This document shows, piece after piece, positions 21,394-33,889 of a DNA stretch of 64,000 nt. Origin of the DNA: Aquilaria yunnanensis (taxonomy: Eukaryota; Streptophyta; Magnoliopsida; Malvales; Thymelaeaceae). The notes under the pieces are model-generated. The model was given only the letters and a program-made list of their open reading frames with translations. It did not search any database and was not told where the DNA came from. Every line of letters begins with the position of its first letter. Position 1 is the stretch's first letter. Location of the stretch: assembly GCA_039654915.1 (NCBI GenBank), contig CM077600.1, positions 71,061,992 through 71,125,991 of the forward strand, in the 5' to 3' direction. Made by a program: the position numbers and the translations under genes.

Positions 21394-24300
21394 ATGGCTT
21401 CTTTGAATTCATTATCTAGGTCTACCACCAACAAGGGTGATTCTTCCAAGGCGCATTCTTCCCGAACACTGATATGGTGAAGAGGGCTATAACCCAGCAC
21501 AGTGAAAGCTCGTTAGTGACAAATCTTGCCAGATATTTTTTTCCTAACAGCATTGCTGATGCTCTTTCTCGTATGAATGGGCTTAAGGAAATGGGTTTAG
21601 AAAAAGGAAGCAAAAAAAATGTTCCCGTTGTGTTTATAGAATAGCTCTAGGAAGGGCTCTACTTCCTCCTACAACTTGTAACCGTTGGTAGAGCAAATTT
21701 GCGAGTATTACCAGATTTTGCCCTCTCAACTAATGCCAAACTTGTTTGTTCACATCTACGGGTTCATTATATGCTATAAGCTGGCGGGTGTGTCTCCCTT
21801 ACTAAAGGTCTTTCTCCAATTTTACATGCTGGACTAGACGAAGGAGGCCAGCTTTTGCAACATTGCCCCATCAATCAATGCAAAAAAATAAATCCTTTGG
21901 GTTCATGTTGTTAGTGTTGTGCCCAAAAAGCCAATCACGAGATGATTGTATTTTTTGCACATTGAGTCATGATATTTTATTAAGGCATTAATCCAGTAAT
22001 TATGTTTGTTGTTTTGTTTCTGCATAACGTAATAAACATAATTGTAACCTTAGAATAATGATATTCTTAAACGTCCCTAGTCTAGTATTATTGTGGAGCA
22101 GGTTGCAATAATACATAATGACTAGCATATGTGGAGACTAATATGAGATATGTAGTCTACATATGGGTACAAGTTGGAGAACTTGTGTACTGGACCGACC
22201 CACCTTGAGAACACTACATGGATCGTTATATGAGTATCATAAGTGATTCTCATAGTGATCATGGTATATGTAGTCCTTCGACCTAAGATCATCAAGGTTC
22301 CCTACATGTGAGTCACATACTTTGATACTTTCCTTTGTTGCTCATAACTGACTGAACTTGAAGGAGGTCATTGGGTATGTCACATATCATGCGGAGGGAT
22401 GTGCATGATCAAGATGGGATTTGTCCCTCCTATGTAACGGGAGTGATATCTTCAGGCCCCTTGATAGAGTGAGACTTAGAAAATGCATGGCCATGCTCGG
22501 ATGATTTGATATACGATATCAATGTCATCAGTTTAAGTTGGTCTACTCGGTAATCAAGAAACCAAAGATTGGGCTATACGAGAGTGACACATTCCATGTC
22601 TCGTGCTTAGTCTTGATATCTTGGACAAAGGGACAATGGCATATATTGGTGATGATCATAAAGGTTTAGTCGAATCATCGACAATCTTGTCACTTTGGTA
22701 GCAATGATGTGTTGCTAGACATCGCTCATTGCTTATGATCTTAAATGTGATTTATGATCATGGCCAACGTCGTAAGAGCTTATTGGGTCACACACATAGA
22801 GCTATTTGGATCATTAAAGTGCATGGGCTAATAATTTGGGTTTTGGTTTCACAATAATTTCGTATTAATAATGGGCCCAATAGTTGAGCCATTATTAAGC
22901 CCAAAATTAAAGCCTAATTGGATTAGGGCTTTGAAACCCATTAGGCCTGGAAGTTGAGTCTCACTATAAATACAACTTCTAGTGAGAAATTCGCAGGTCT
23001 CCTTGTCCTAGCCTTCCAAAAAGAACAGCCGCACTCTTCTCTTGCAATTCCTTGGAGGACGCAAGCTAGCACTGCGAGCGCAAGAGAAACGCATCTGCCG
23101 GGACGCAGTGGAAGCGTGGTGATCCCGAGAGGCTCGTGTGGATACCATAAAGAGCTTGAACACGTCAACTGTTCAAGTTTTGTGATTTGACTCTATAGTT
23201 GAATGAGAGAAGTCAATCGAAAATTAGGTATGAAAATTTTCGAACACCCGGTTTACCACGTTTCACTTGCATCCTCGAGGGTTTCGATTAAATTTTGCTG
23301 CGCTGTTTGGCTCCCGAAACCCAACACATGTCTTGCAAGGACTCGTGGTTAGGGTAGAAGGGGCACTTCTTCTTCATGTTGAGAGAGCAATCATAGGGGT
23401 TCCCTTGCGAGTTTGTGAACACCCCCAATCATGCATTAGTTAAGACGATCCCATATACGAAGGCTCGGAGGGCCATAACTGACATGTCAGGCTGGTCAAC
23501 TAGTTAGAGGTGGTAGTGAGGAATAACAATTTTTTGGAGTTGCTTCCTATTCATTACATAGAGGTGGATGAGACTACCTTTAGATGGGCAGGAATCTATA
23601 GGGCCCACCAATAAAATTCACAAGTAAAGTATCCCTAAATTGGGAGAGGATCAGGAGAGAAGACCAGTTGAGGCCTATAGGATTGTTACCAAGGCCCTCC
23701 ATTGAAGAGTTGTGAGCCAATCATAGGTTTTCTTTTCTCTTTTGTACATAGCCATGGTATCTAACTGTGTTTTGCTTCTTCCAAAAATAAGCAACAACAC
23801 CAAGGAGTTTCTAAAGAGGCGCACCAGCGTTGCCGATGCCTTGATGGGTGCCCACAAGGCCAATATACTCCCTGCCAGTGCGGGACATATTACGGGGGCC
23901 CCATCATCGAAGCCTTTATCTAAAGGGTTGGAACGTCCTGAGTCCCCTTCGAACGCCCAACCCATAAAAGGTTGAGGCCTTCGGGCCCTCCTGTGAATGA
24001 TGCATCTTGTGATAGAGGCAATGATTGGGCATTGTCTGTACACATTCTCCATGCTGACTTTATAGACTTAGGGTCATTTTGCACCGATTATGGGTGTTTT
24101 CAAGTAGCACCTTCGGAGAAGCGCAAGAGGTCATCTGAGAACCTCCTTACTAAAGGTCCAGTGGTGTCTTAGAAATGAAAGATGATGCCATCAAAGGACA
24201 CATTTCCCACATTTCGTCCTTTCCCTGCTTGGGTTTCGATGGGGGTTATCCCTCACATGGTCCCATCTACTCATGTTGTACCACCTGAGGTAAGGCTAGA

Positions 24301-25385
24301 TGAGTGCTCCCAGCTGTGCAACCTGGTCACTGTGTAGAGTTAGGTGTAGAAGAACAACTTGGCCCTAAAAGGGATTATGCCTGACTAGGTCTTTGACCCC
24401 TTGTGGATTGTGGGGGTTGGCGGGCCAATCCTTGAGGATTGATCCAACATCTACTATCGCATCTTATAAAGGTTAAAGACCCTTAGGGATTGATAGTTTT
24501 TGCTCATTCCCCTTGAGGGGCTGTAGCTTTTTCTAGGCATACTTCTTCATTTATTTCAGTGCTTGAGATGTTTTTTCATGTTAACAAATCTGATTTTGGC
24601 AGAAGGCCATTTTCGCCTATGGTTTGGGGGAATGATGGGCAGCTTAGGAGAAGGCCCTTCAATCTAAAACTGAGGCCTTACACAAGAATGCTAGCTTCTT
24701 TCAACTAGAGCTAAGCAGCAAATGAAGTGCCAGAAAGGTACTTGTGAAAGACGTCAAGTTAGAGAAGTAGGCAAGGAGGTGAATGAGACTGTTGCCAACG
24801 AGTTAAAGAGGATAATGGGGGAGTAACAAGAGGCTCTGAAGCAATCCTAGGGGAGGGAAGCTAAGGTCTAAAAGGTGTCTGATCGCTTGGTGGCCTTGTT
24901 GAAGGCAGTGGAGTCGAAGATAATTGCTATTGAGGATACCCTGCCAACGGACAAGTACGTTCCACTGGCCCAAGGATTGTTACGGGTGAGCCTAGCTCTA
25001 GGTTGGTTGCTTTTATGATTCCTCTTGTATAGTGCATCGAACGGGTTGGTTTTGTTGGGTGTAAAGGCCATTTTGAGTACCAACACCTTCAAACCAAAGC
25101 CAATGCTTGTGTGATTGAGATTTATTCGGTTATCCAGAAGGCAAATAAGGGGCTTGGAAGGGCTGCGCTCCTAGAATTCAATGAAGGTTTTTTTTCCTAG
25201 AGCTTTTAGGTCTAGCAGGGGAATCTGAACCTTGATCTCTCAATTTTCTTAGCCAATGAGGATCTGGGTTCAAATTACGAGTCTTGGTTAAAAGAGAGGA
25301 AAAATGAGATTCTTACTTTTGACAAGGATACATCGGTGACAGAGCTTGATAAGGACCCTATTCCAAATGAATTTTAGGAGCCTTC
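21394..25385 (+). pseudogene. Tat-D antisense gene, split by a solo LTR
   Basis: This is the same gene as at 1449-3988, read on the plus strand because Tat-D is inverted. The Transposase_28-like domain starts in 21700-21908 (LFVHIYGFIICYKLAGVSP, VFLQFYML) and resumes at 23327 with KDSW and KGHFFFM; the solo LTR 21909-23326 sits between. Downstream come an exon with FLKRRTSVADALMGAHKANI and HADFIDLGSFCTDYG, an exon with FDPLWIVGVGGPILED, and a coiled-coil-like exon with RLVALLKAVESKIIAIEDTL and NEDLGSNYESWLKERKNEIL. Several stops are present. Tat-G at the right end of the window carries a close relative with the same exon order. Confidence 0.7.
21909..23326 (+). mobile_element. Solo LTR (1418 bp), TSD CATGT
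   Basis: Same family as 13427-14842. It starts TGTTAGTGTTGTGCCC, ends CGAAACCCAACA, and is flanked by CATGT on both sides (21904-21908 and 23327-23331). It landed inside the first domain of the Tat-D antisense gene, so it is younger than Tat-D. Confidence 0.92.
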
Positions 25386-25929
25386 GTTGTTAGCCCCCAT
25401 CCCCATTTTGTTTCTTTCTCCTTGGAATCCTCCCTTGGTTTTTATTCATTCTAAAGTAGTTTTTTAATTTTTGATCATTGTAAAAAAGTTTTCTTTAATG
25501 AGAAATTAATTTTAAGTGATGCTTATCTTTTGTTCTTATGTTTTTGTGAATGACTTCAATGTTTAGTGGTTGAGTACAATATTTGGTGCAAGTAGGGGAC
25601 TTTCATAGTGGGATGCCTATGCAAGTTTTGTTGAGTGATCTTAGGCTCCCGAGAATTTGGAAAGCTTGTTTTTTACAATCTTGTGTGATGAGAACACAAA
25701 GTGTGAGAGGAGTGCCTCTTTATTCAAATGTAATTAAGGTTCATAATGTAAAGTAAGAGATTGCTTCTATAATAAAAAATCATTCCTATAATGATCTAAG
25801 AAAAGTAGGGAGATAAGTTGTGTGTGTGTGATAGCTTCTATGGAGCCTTTTTCCTTCTAAACTTGATAATTCATAGACTCATTCTCTGAGTTTTTTTGTG
25901 ACTAGGTAGGTTACATCCCAATTTGGTCT
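25386..25929. other. Tat-D interval between antisense gene and integrase
   Basis: AT-rich, without coding sequence. In Tat-A and Tat-F the equivalent interval carries the tandem repeat; I see no such repeat here. Confidence 0.5.
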
Positions 25930-27046
25930 TAGTATTCTGTTCTTGGGTTTTTTCCAGTTAGTTCAGCCTTAACAAAGGCCAAGCCCACAACCTAAATATT
26001 TTTCTATTTTGTCCTTTGATCGTGAATGAGGGCGGCTCATTGTCTGAAGGCTCTCATTCAAACCTGCGCATCTTCCCTAGGTTCTTCTAGCAAGTCCAGG
26101 TTTCACTCAAAAGCTTCACTGCTCTGAGTGAGATCGTAAGGTTTAGTTCACAAGTTAGGGCAAAAGATTTCCATAGGTGTAAGGGCATTCGTTCCACATA
26201 TTAGTGTAAAAGGTGATTTTTTCGTAGGCCTTCAGAGAGTTATGCGATAGTCTCATAGGACGTTTGGTAATTCTTCCACCCATTTTCCTGGCCTCACCTA
26301 TTCTACTTTTTAGGCCCTTTTTTTCATCATATTAGTGACCTCTACTTGCTCGTTGGACTGGGGATGGGAAATAAGGGTGAAGTATAGGCGGATGCACTTT
26401 TCTTCAGTAAATCGTCAGACTTGTTGGTTGTCAAACTGCTTTCCATTATCAGTAACGATGGCTTGTAGACACCTAAAATTGCGAATGATATTTCTCCATA
26501 AGAACTTAATGATTTGGGGGGTGTGGTGGAAGATAAAGGCTCCACTTCTACCCATTTGCTGAAATAATCCTCTACCACAATGCAATACTTAACTTGCCTT
26601 GGGGCCATGGGCATTGCACTAATTAGATCTATCCCCCACATGGAAAATGACTAAGGTTCCACAGCTAATGAGGTACTAGAGGAGGGCAGCCTCTATATTC
26701 TCGAATTGAGCTAGCAATTATGGCATGTATGGATGAAATCCCTGGCGTCTCTTTTGATTGTGGGGCAAAAGTAGCCTTGTCGCAAGGCTTTGTGGGCAAA
26801 GGAGGTGGCACCAATATGTGCCCAACAATCTCACAAGTGAATCTCTTGTAGAATGTGATGTCCCTCAAGCAAACTCAGGCATCACTACAAAGGGGAAGCA
26901 AACCCTATTCTATATAGCTCCTATCCAATAATGAGGAACCATCCTATTTGGATCCTGGTTTTCCTTTCTTCCTCAGGGGTTTCACTTATAGTACCCTTCT
27001 TAAGGTAAGTCTTAATTAGCTCCCTCCAATTAGGGCTATGCTATGT
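25930..27046 (-). pseudogene. Tat-D RNase H-integrase remnant
   Basis: Reading leftward on the minus strand: linker SPNWRELIKTYLKKGTI, zinc-binding end AHIGATSFAHKALRQGYF with CHNC, core MWGIDLISAMP (Asp), TDNGKQF (Asp) and HPQSNEQVEV (Glu), then KWVEELPNVLWDYR and NLDLLEEPRED. All three DDE positions are visible, but several stops and shifts break the frame. Order and strand fit Tat-D: integrase, then the opposite-strand antisense gene, then the 3' LTR. At 27046 it abuts a chromovirus with no target duplication, so this is a truncation or deletion junction. Confidence 0.8.
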
Positions 27047-27668
27047 CTTAATGAAAAGAAATTAAGAAATAGCCTATGGATCAAGGCAACCTAGGACTCA
27101 TGAAAAGAACTATCTAGTTCATGATCTAGAGTTAACAACAGTGATCTTTGCACTCGAGTAGTGGAGCCACTATCTGCTAGGAAGCAAGTTTGAAGTCTTC
27201 ACAGACCATAAGAGTCTGAAGTATATATTTACGTAGAAAGACTTGAACATAAGGCCTAGGAGATGGCTTGAGTACTTGAAGGATTTTGAGTGCAACATTG
27301 AGTATACAGCTTGCAAAGCCAATGTGGTAGTTGAGGCTCTCATTAGAAAATACATTGGAGTACTCAAGACCACTAGAAAGCCTACTAAGGCAAAATACTT
27401 CATCTAGCTAAGTTAACCCGAGAGTGGGGGCAATGGTAAATGGATCAAGTAAAAGTCCTAACTATTAGGTCAGAGTGGAAAGGCATAATTTAGGGGACAT
27501 AGTTGCAAGATGAAAAGCTTCCTAAGATTTGTGCGTAGAAACAAAGGAAGTTGTATCAAGGATTCTCCTTTAGGCAAGGATACTGCACTTCCAAAATAAG
27601 ATTTATGTGCCTAATAAGGATGGACTTAGGCAACAAATCCTAGAGGAAGCCCATTCTAGCTTGATGAG
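27047..27668 (+). pseudogene. Chromovirus-1 RNase H and linker, 5' part
   Basis: The plus strand reads the RNase H region of a chromovirus-like Ty3/gypsy pol: [55 protein letters not shown], then YVPNKDGLRQQILEEAHSS from the linker. Stop codons are present, for instance after FALE. The frame is interrupted at 27668 by Tat-E (target duplication ATGAG) and resumes at 30915-30920. Confidence 0.85.
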
Positions 27669-28261
27669 TGATAGTCGAAGGGTTATCGCCCACAGAACCT
27701 TCAGTAAAGAGGGCTTGACACCATCCTCGAAAGTTAACACAGGCAACCTTGGAAATGATGAACCACCACCTTCGAGTATAAACATAACTCCCAAGATGGT
27801 TCATAAGCCCCCAAGGGGTTCAAAGGGAAGACGACAAAGACATAGTTTTAAGGGATCACTAACAAGAACCTTGCACACAACCTTACCTTCTTAGCATAAC
27901 CACCTACAGATAGCTAGAGACACCTCTCCTCCAAGGTACAGACCAAATATGGCTGACCACGTGTCCTAATTTGCTTGACTTGGGTATAACAGAGTTCTCC
28001 TCTAAGCCCTCTGTAAATACTTGTGAGGCTCCCTGGTAATATACACAAGACATCCTCTTCTTCTACTGTCTAATCTTAGTAACCTTTCCTTGACATACTG
28101 ACTTGGGTGTCAAAGATCCCTGCCCTGGAAAAACACTTCAGTGACCTTATAACGTACATTCTTCGAGTGCTGTAGACATCATTCAGGCGAAGTTCTCCTA
28201 GAGATCCAACATGTCCTACATTGAAGATGTCCTCGAGTATTAATTGGTGCCGTCTATGGGA

Positions 28262-28900
28262 AATCACTCCCAGGTTACCATCATGGAGACTCGGTGTTCC
28301 AAGGGTAAGGGGATTCCAAAGTCTTGGTTTATGCCTAAGCCTCTAGTAGTAAATGACCAAGCACTCTTAGAGCCTTCCCTACTGGAGGACGAGCGTCTTC
28401 TAACGGTCACTATAGGCACCCTGTGCGACTTCCAGTGCTCCATAATGACTGAAATGATATAGTAACTTTACCAAAAACGGTCACATCCACATTCTCATGC
28501 AAGGACTCCCTCCTTAGAGGTTCACCTAGATAGGGGCGCCGGTCATCCCGCCAGAGTTTGCCTAATAGGAGCCCCCAGGAGGAGTCTTCAACGGGGAACC
28601 CACCATCTCATGGGTGCACATGGCAAGGTCCAATTCAAAAGAATCAAGTTACTCTTGGCATCGGAGCCTTTCCCTCTAGGAAAAGACCCACCCTCCTCAA
28701 CGTCGACGTTACTCGCTGAGAAGAAGATGTTCTTGTCCTTTACCGCAGGTTCCCCGACAATGGAGAAAGGACAGTACCACTGTCCTAATAGAAAAATCCT
28801 GGAGATGTTGGACAAGGTTGAGAGACAAAACTCCCAATAGCCCATCTGGTCAAGGTTATCTGATGGGAAATTGGTAGAAAGGCCGCGAAGGTGCTTAACC
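28262..28900 (+). pseudogene. Tat-E gag N-terminal remnant
   Basis: It starts directly after the primer-binding site: METRCSKGKG, DERLLTVTIGTLCDF, later KILEMLDKVERQNSQ and PIWSRLSDG. The same landmarks are in Tat-B. Two adjacent stops follow the first 70 codons. It ends without the capsid core and meets the antisense gene, so gag is deleted internally. Confidence 0.65.
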
Positions 28901-28959
28901 TTGCTAGTCAGCCACTGACCAAATACGACTATCAAAATCCTTAAACCTAGACTCTATTT

Positions 28960-29668
28960 TAAGGGCCAGTAACTTCGACGGGTCAATTACATTGAATGCC
29001 AAAGTCCCAGAAGCCCACTTCTCTGGTATATCCTTCCACCTTTCATTTATCTCCATAAAAAAGTACTTCTTCTGCCACCTTTACCAGATGTCCTTAGTGC
29101 TGAAGGTGAAAGTAAGTTTCTTGCTTCTAGATCCCTAAAGAAGCAAGAAATTGAATCCCCCTTTCAGGACAGGGTTGAGTTTATAGTATTGCATAAAGAA
29201 GATGAAGTGGGGAACTATCTTAAAAACTCCACACATGCACAAAAATGTGTTGAAGTATGAGGATGAGTTCGGCTGCATTTGGTTAATGGCTATGCCATGA
29301 AACTAGTAGAAGTCACTAACCATCTTCGGTGGGGGATACCAAAGACCCGCCTTTAGCTAGCACTTAGAAATTGTTACCTCTTTTTCTCGAGGTTAGTAGC
29401 TCAACTCACCACATTTGGGGACTCTGGTCTTGGTGTACGATGGGAGGAAAAATTTCTCACACCACTTCTTTACCTTCTTTGAGGTTGCACAACTTAAGTG
29501 GCTATCCAAGGAACTCGAAGCTTTCTTGGCTACAGGCACTTTGGCCCCCAAAGATGGCATAAATCCTAGGGTTCTACTCTTGTAAAAAAAGAAGAAGAAA
29601 GGGGAGAAAGGTAACTCTGGGGAGAATACCAACCTATTCAACTCTAAAGAGAACTTGCAAACTACCAT
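28960..29668 (-). pseudogene. Tat-E antisense gene, first exon (Transposase_28-like)
   Basis: The minus strand reads KKVKKWCEKFFLPSY, AGLWYPPPKMVSDFY, YFNTFLCMCGVFKIVPHF, MQYYKLNPVLKGGFNFLL, KLTFTFSTKDIW. These match Tat-A exon 1 position by position. The run TATCCCCCACCG keeps the frame that Tat-A has lost. Stops after DFY and elsewhere inactivate it. The linker and coiled-coil exons are missing. Confidence 0.75.
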
Positions 29669-29792
29669 GAAAGGTTGCTGAAAATTGATCCACCACTGGA
29701 AATGGCCTCCAAGAAGGAAGGAAAACTAGCAAGAGAGAATAGGGGCACAGAGAACAAAGTGAGAAGTGGGGAATTTCTGAGGCAAAGTGAGG

Positions 29793-29800
29793 TTTATATA
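29793..29800 (-). promoter_or_regulatory. TATA box of the Tat-E antisense gene
   Basis: The minus strand reads GGCTATATAAACCTC, 497 bp inside the 3' LTR. This is nearly the same distance as in Tat-A (498 bp) and close to Tat-F (408 bp). Confidence 0.6.
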
Positions 29801-30919
29801 GCCTGAAGAGAGTTGATGAAAGGACATTATAGTGACCCTTTACAGGCAAAGAGATGTAATTGATGTAATAGACAAAAAAGATGACCATTGATTAGATGAC
29901 AAGTGTCATCTGGCGTATAAAATAAGGGCACGCCTCTTGATCTGTCAAGTCTATATAACGAATACCAAGATGGCAGGCCTATTAACTAGCAAAGATGAAA
30001 TGATCTTGGGAAACAGTGTACCTTATAGTTGGCGGGAGATAAGAACCCTGATAGGGAAAAATGGCTCTTCTCCGCTGAACGTATAACTTTGCCAAAAAAT
30101 ATAGCTTCACAAGAGAATTTCTTTAGCTAGAAGTGGCCCTAGCATGTCGCGGGTGTAACTTCATCCAAAGGGGTAAATCTTAGACTAAAAAATACACTAT
30201 TATGCCGAGGATGCAACCGTGAAAAATGAAAATTTTTGGCCAAAGGACAAAATGGAAAATCGAAGATACAACTTCACTTCTTCCGGAGGGCACATGTGAT
30301 AGCCGAAGGGCTATCACCCACAGGACCTTCGGTAAAGAGGACCTGACACCACCCTCAGAAGAAAATAAAACCAACCTTGGGAAAGGGCTTGACACCACCA
30401 TCGGAAGTAAACACAGGCAACCTTCGAAATGATGAACCACCACCTTTGGGTATAGACATAAGTCTTGAATGGGTTCATAAGCCCTTGAGGGGTTTAAAGG
30501 GAAGATGAAAAAGACAGTTTTGAGGGACCACTAACAAGAACCTTGCACATGCCCTTACAGTCTGAGCATAACCGCATACGGAAAGCTAGAGACACCTCTT
30601 CCTGAAGGTATGGACCAAATCTGGCTGACCACATGTGCTAATCTACTCAACTTGGGTATAACAGCCTTCTTCTCCAAGCCCACTATAAATACTTGTACGG
30701 CTCCCAGGTAATATAAACAAGACACCCTCTCCTTCTACTCTCTAATCTTAGCAACCATTCCCTCACATACTAAGTTGGGCATTGGAGATTACTCCTCTAA
30801 AAAAACACTCCAGGGAACTATTAACCCACATTCTTTGAGTGTTGTAGACATCATTCAGGCGAAGTTCTCCCGAAGGTCCAACATGTCCAACATTGAAGAT
30901 GTCCTTGACCATCAATGAG

Positions 30920-32121
30920 TATGCATCCTAGAGCTTAGAGGATGTATAAGGATTTGAGATCCTATTTTTGGTGGCCATACATGAAGCAACAGATAGGTGC
31001 TTATGTGGCTAAGTGTATAACTTGCCAATAAGTTAAAGTAGAGCACTAGAGGCCTGGTGGTAAACTACAAAGCTTACCAATAGAAGAAAGAAAGTGGGGT
31101 TCTATCTCTATGGATTTTGTTGTAGGCATGCAACTAACTAGAAGAAAGTGCAACATTATCTGGATCATAGTGGATAGGTTGACAAAAGTAGCCCACTTCT
31201 TGCCTATAAACGTCATAGACTCATTGGAGAAGTTAGCTCAACTTTATACTAGGGAGATAGTGAGGTTGAGTGGTGTACCAGATGATATTGTCTCAAATAG
31301 AGATGCTAGGTTTATATCTAGGTTCTAGAAGTCCTTGCACCATGCCTTAGGCACTAAGCTAAAGTTTTGCTTAGCATACCATCCTCAAATAGATAGAAAA
31401 TTTGAGAAAACCATTCAAGTCTTAGAAGATATGCCATGATATTGTTTCATAGACTTCCAAGGAAAGTGGGACAAACACTTTCCTTTAGTGGATTTTTCCT
31501 ACAACAATAGCCATCACTCAATGATTGGCATGGCACCTTATGAAGCACTCTATGGTAGGAGGTGCATAACTCTACATTGTTGCATGAGCTTGGAGATAAG
31601 TTGGAAATAGGTAAGAGTCATATTCCAATCAAAAGAAGAGAAGGGATCTTGAGTTTCAAGTAGGAGATGGGTGTGGTTGAAAGTATCACTAATGAAAGGG
31701 GTGATGAGATTTGGTAAAAGAGGGAAGTTAGCCTCAAGGTTTGTAGGACCATACCAAATAATGGCAAGGGTAGGAAGTGTAGCCTACAAGTTAGAGCTAC
31801 CTCCTGAATTAGACATGTTCATGACACATTTCATGTGACCTGGCTGAAGAAATGTGTCTCTGACCCAATGTAAATAGTGCATGTTACTAGTGTTTCTATT
31901 GCTCAAAATCTTACATATGAGAAAGAACCAATTTGGGTATTGGCAAAGGACACTAGAAAGCTTAGAAGTAGATGGATACTTACGATTATTGTCCAATGGA
32001 CTAATCATTCTGAAAAAGAAGCCACATGAAAAGTTAAAGTTAAAATGGTTAAGAGTTACCCAAGTCTAATACCTAGACTTCTGAGAAATTTGGAGGACCA
32101 AATTTCTTAAGGAAGGGAGGA
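30920..32121 (+). pseudogene. Chromovirus-1 integrase, chromodomain-like tail and PPT
   Basis: Resumes the pol of 27047-27668 on the far side of Tat-E: YFWWPYMKQQIGAYVAKC with CITCQ, SISMDFVVGM (Asp), IIWIIVDRLTKVAHFLP, VSNRDARF (Asp), LAYHPQIDRKFEKTIQ (Glu), FSYNNSHHSMIGMAPYEAL, RFVGPYQIMARVGSVAYKL. The end, from about 31930, reads DTRKLRS, IIVQWTNHSEKEAT and KSYPSLIP, like the chromodomain-bearing tail of plant chromoviruses. Stops and a frameshift make it inactive. A purine tract GGAAGGGAGGA precedes the LTR at 32122. Confidence 0.85.
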
Positions 32122-33850
32122 TGTAATGCCTTCAAATTCCTAAGTGACAAAGCCACGAGCTATATGGATTAAAGGCTTAAGAAAGGTGAATGACTAGGAT
32201 TTGGGCTCATTGAACTTAGGAAGCAATGTTTTGAAAGAAGCTTAAATGAAGTTTGAGTAATTGAACCTTTTGGTTTCATGAGATAACTTGGTTGAGAAGT
32301 AAGAGATGCAAATGATGGTATAGGAAGTTGAAGGACTCAATTGAACATTTATCACAAGGTTTGAATGGAAGAGTCTTATTGTAGTGGCTCAAATGCACCA
32401 TGCAAACTTGTGTTATGACTAGGCTAGTGTTAGCCCACTTTTACACCATTTGCCTCACTTGCCCACACACATGCTTCCACTCACCTTCGTTTTCTCCAAC
32501 CAGTTGCTAACTCCATGGATGAAGGCTTGAGGTCGGGATTAAATCTTACATGGTGATCTTAAGCTTTTAAGAACAACTGAAGCTAGGATTAAGTAAAATT
32601 TTGTGGGTTTTAGCGGTTTCATGCACCATTTGAGCTAGGAAGGCAAGTTCTAGCAACAATAACCTAAGAAAGGCACAATTCGAGCTTGTGAGCTTTGGCC
32701 AACAAGGATTTCTGAGTAGAGGTAAGGACTAAGAGATTCACTAATCAATTCATAGTTGGACCATGTGTATTAGTGAATTATGTGTGCTTAGGTGATGGTA
32801 ATTTTGGCCATGGGATCCTAAGTAACTATGAGGGCTAGGGTTGCTATGGAACTATGAGATTGATGTTAATTAGCTATGTTGGCAAGCATTAGGGCTAGGA
32901 ATTGAGTAGGCCAACTAAATTGCCAAGCTATGGAGTTTTTGGACTTAGTTAGAAATCCTTAGAAGGTTAATCAAGTCTATCAGAAAACTTGGAATATGCT
33001 TGCTAGGCCTTTTCAGTTGGTGTTTAGTGGTATGTGTGTTAATGTGTGCTTCTATGCTTGATTGTACATGCTAACCCATTCTATTTAGTTATCTTGATAT
33101 CTACATGCTTGTAGTCTTCTTTGCTTTCATGTCTCCATTGCAGGAGCTTGGATGTGAATTGAATGTGTTTCGGTTAAGCACAACTTAACCTAAGTTTAGG
33201 TCTTGGAGACTATGAAAGTCCTTACTGAGTTTCATACTTAGTACCCTACCCTATTATGCATGTAGGAAAAGGGTTACTTGAGAAGCAAAGGAGCCAAGAG
33301 TAGTATCCACTTTTTTGGGTTTTGGAAGGTATAATGTTGGGTTGTGATTTTGCTCAATGTTCTAAGTGCTAAGTATTGCTTGTGTAACAAGCAAATGAAT
33401 GTGATTTCAATCCTTGCAGGTTTTGTGCGTTTAGAGTTATGGGAACAAAGTCTAGTGAGTTGGGATGCGTGGCATGGCATATATGTTGTGGGTTGCTTTG
33501 TTGATTATGTGTTTGGTAGTTGGTCTTTTTTTAGAAAGTTTAGCCATGTTTCAATTGGTGTTGATCACTTTTGGGTACACTAAAGTGTAATGGCATGTTG
33601 ATGTTTACTTTCAGGTTGTAGTGTGTTTTGATGTTCTTGGTGGGCTTACCAAGTCCTATGTGGTTGTTTGGAGACCTTATGTAAGTTGGATACTTGGGCA
33701 CATAAGTGCTTAAGTTATGTTATGGTAAGGATGGCTAAGTTATGAAGTAATGGAGATGTTTATGTACTAGTGTGTATGTGCTTTTGTGCTAGAGTAGTTT
33801 CTCTTCTGAGTAAAGTTGAATGTTTTTGGGTATGGTTTGTTTAGGTGCTC
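32122..33850 (+). mobile_element. Chromovirus-1 3' LTR (probable)
   Basis: Starts TGTAATGCCTTC directly after the purine tract. Its interior has landmarks shared with the other long LTRs here, for example GAGCTTTGGCCAACAAGG followed by a GGTAAGG, and TCCTTACTGAGTTTCATACTT. The end is not defined because another chromovirus fragment begins near 33890. Confidence 0.6.
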
Positions 33851-33889
33851 CTAGTAGGCATACTATTAAGCTAACCTATGATCTCCTTA

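Larger units (their letters stand above)
27669..30914 (+). mobile_element. Tat-E: short Tat-like element, 3246 bp, TSD ATGAG
   Basis: The 5' LTR is 27669-28242 (574 bp, starts TGATAGTCGAAGG). The primer-binding site ATTGGTGCCGTCTATGGGAA follows at 28243. The 3' LTR is 30297-30914 (618 bp, starts TGATAGCCGAAGG) after the purine-rich CCGGAGGGCACATG. ATGAG flanks both sides (27664-27668 and 30915-30919). The 3' LTR is longer because a segment with GACACCACCCTC is duplicated in its U3. The interior holds only a gag remnant and the antisense gene; pol is absent, so it is non-autonomous. It disrupts chromovirus-1. Confidence 0.9.
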
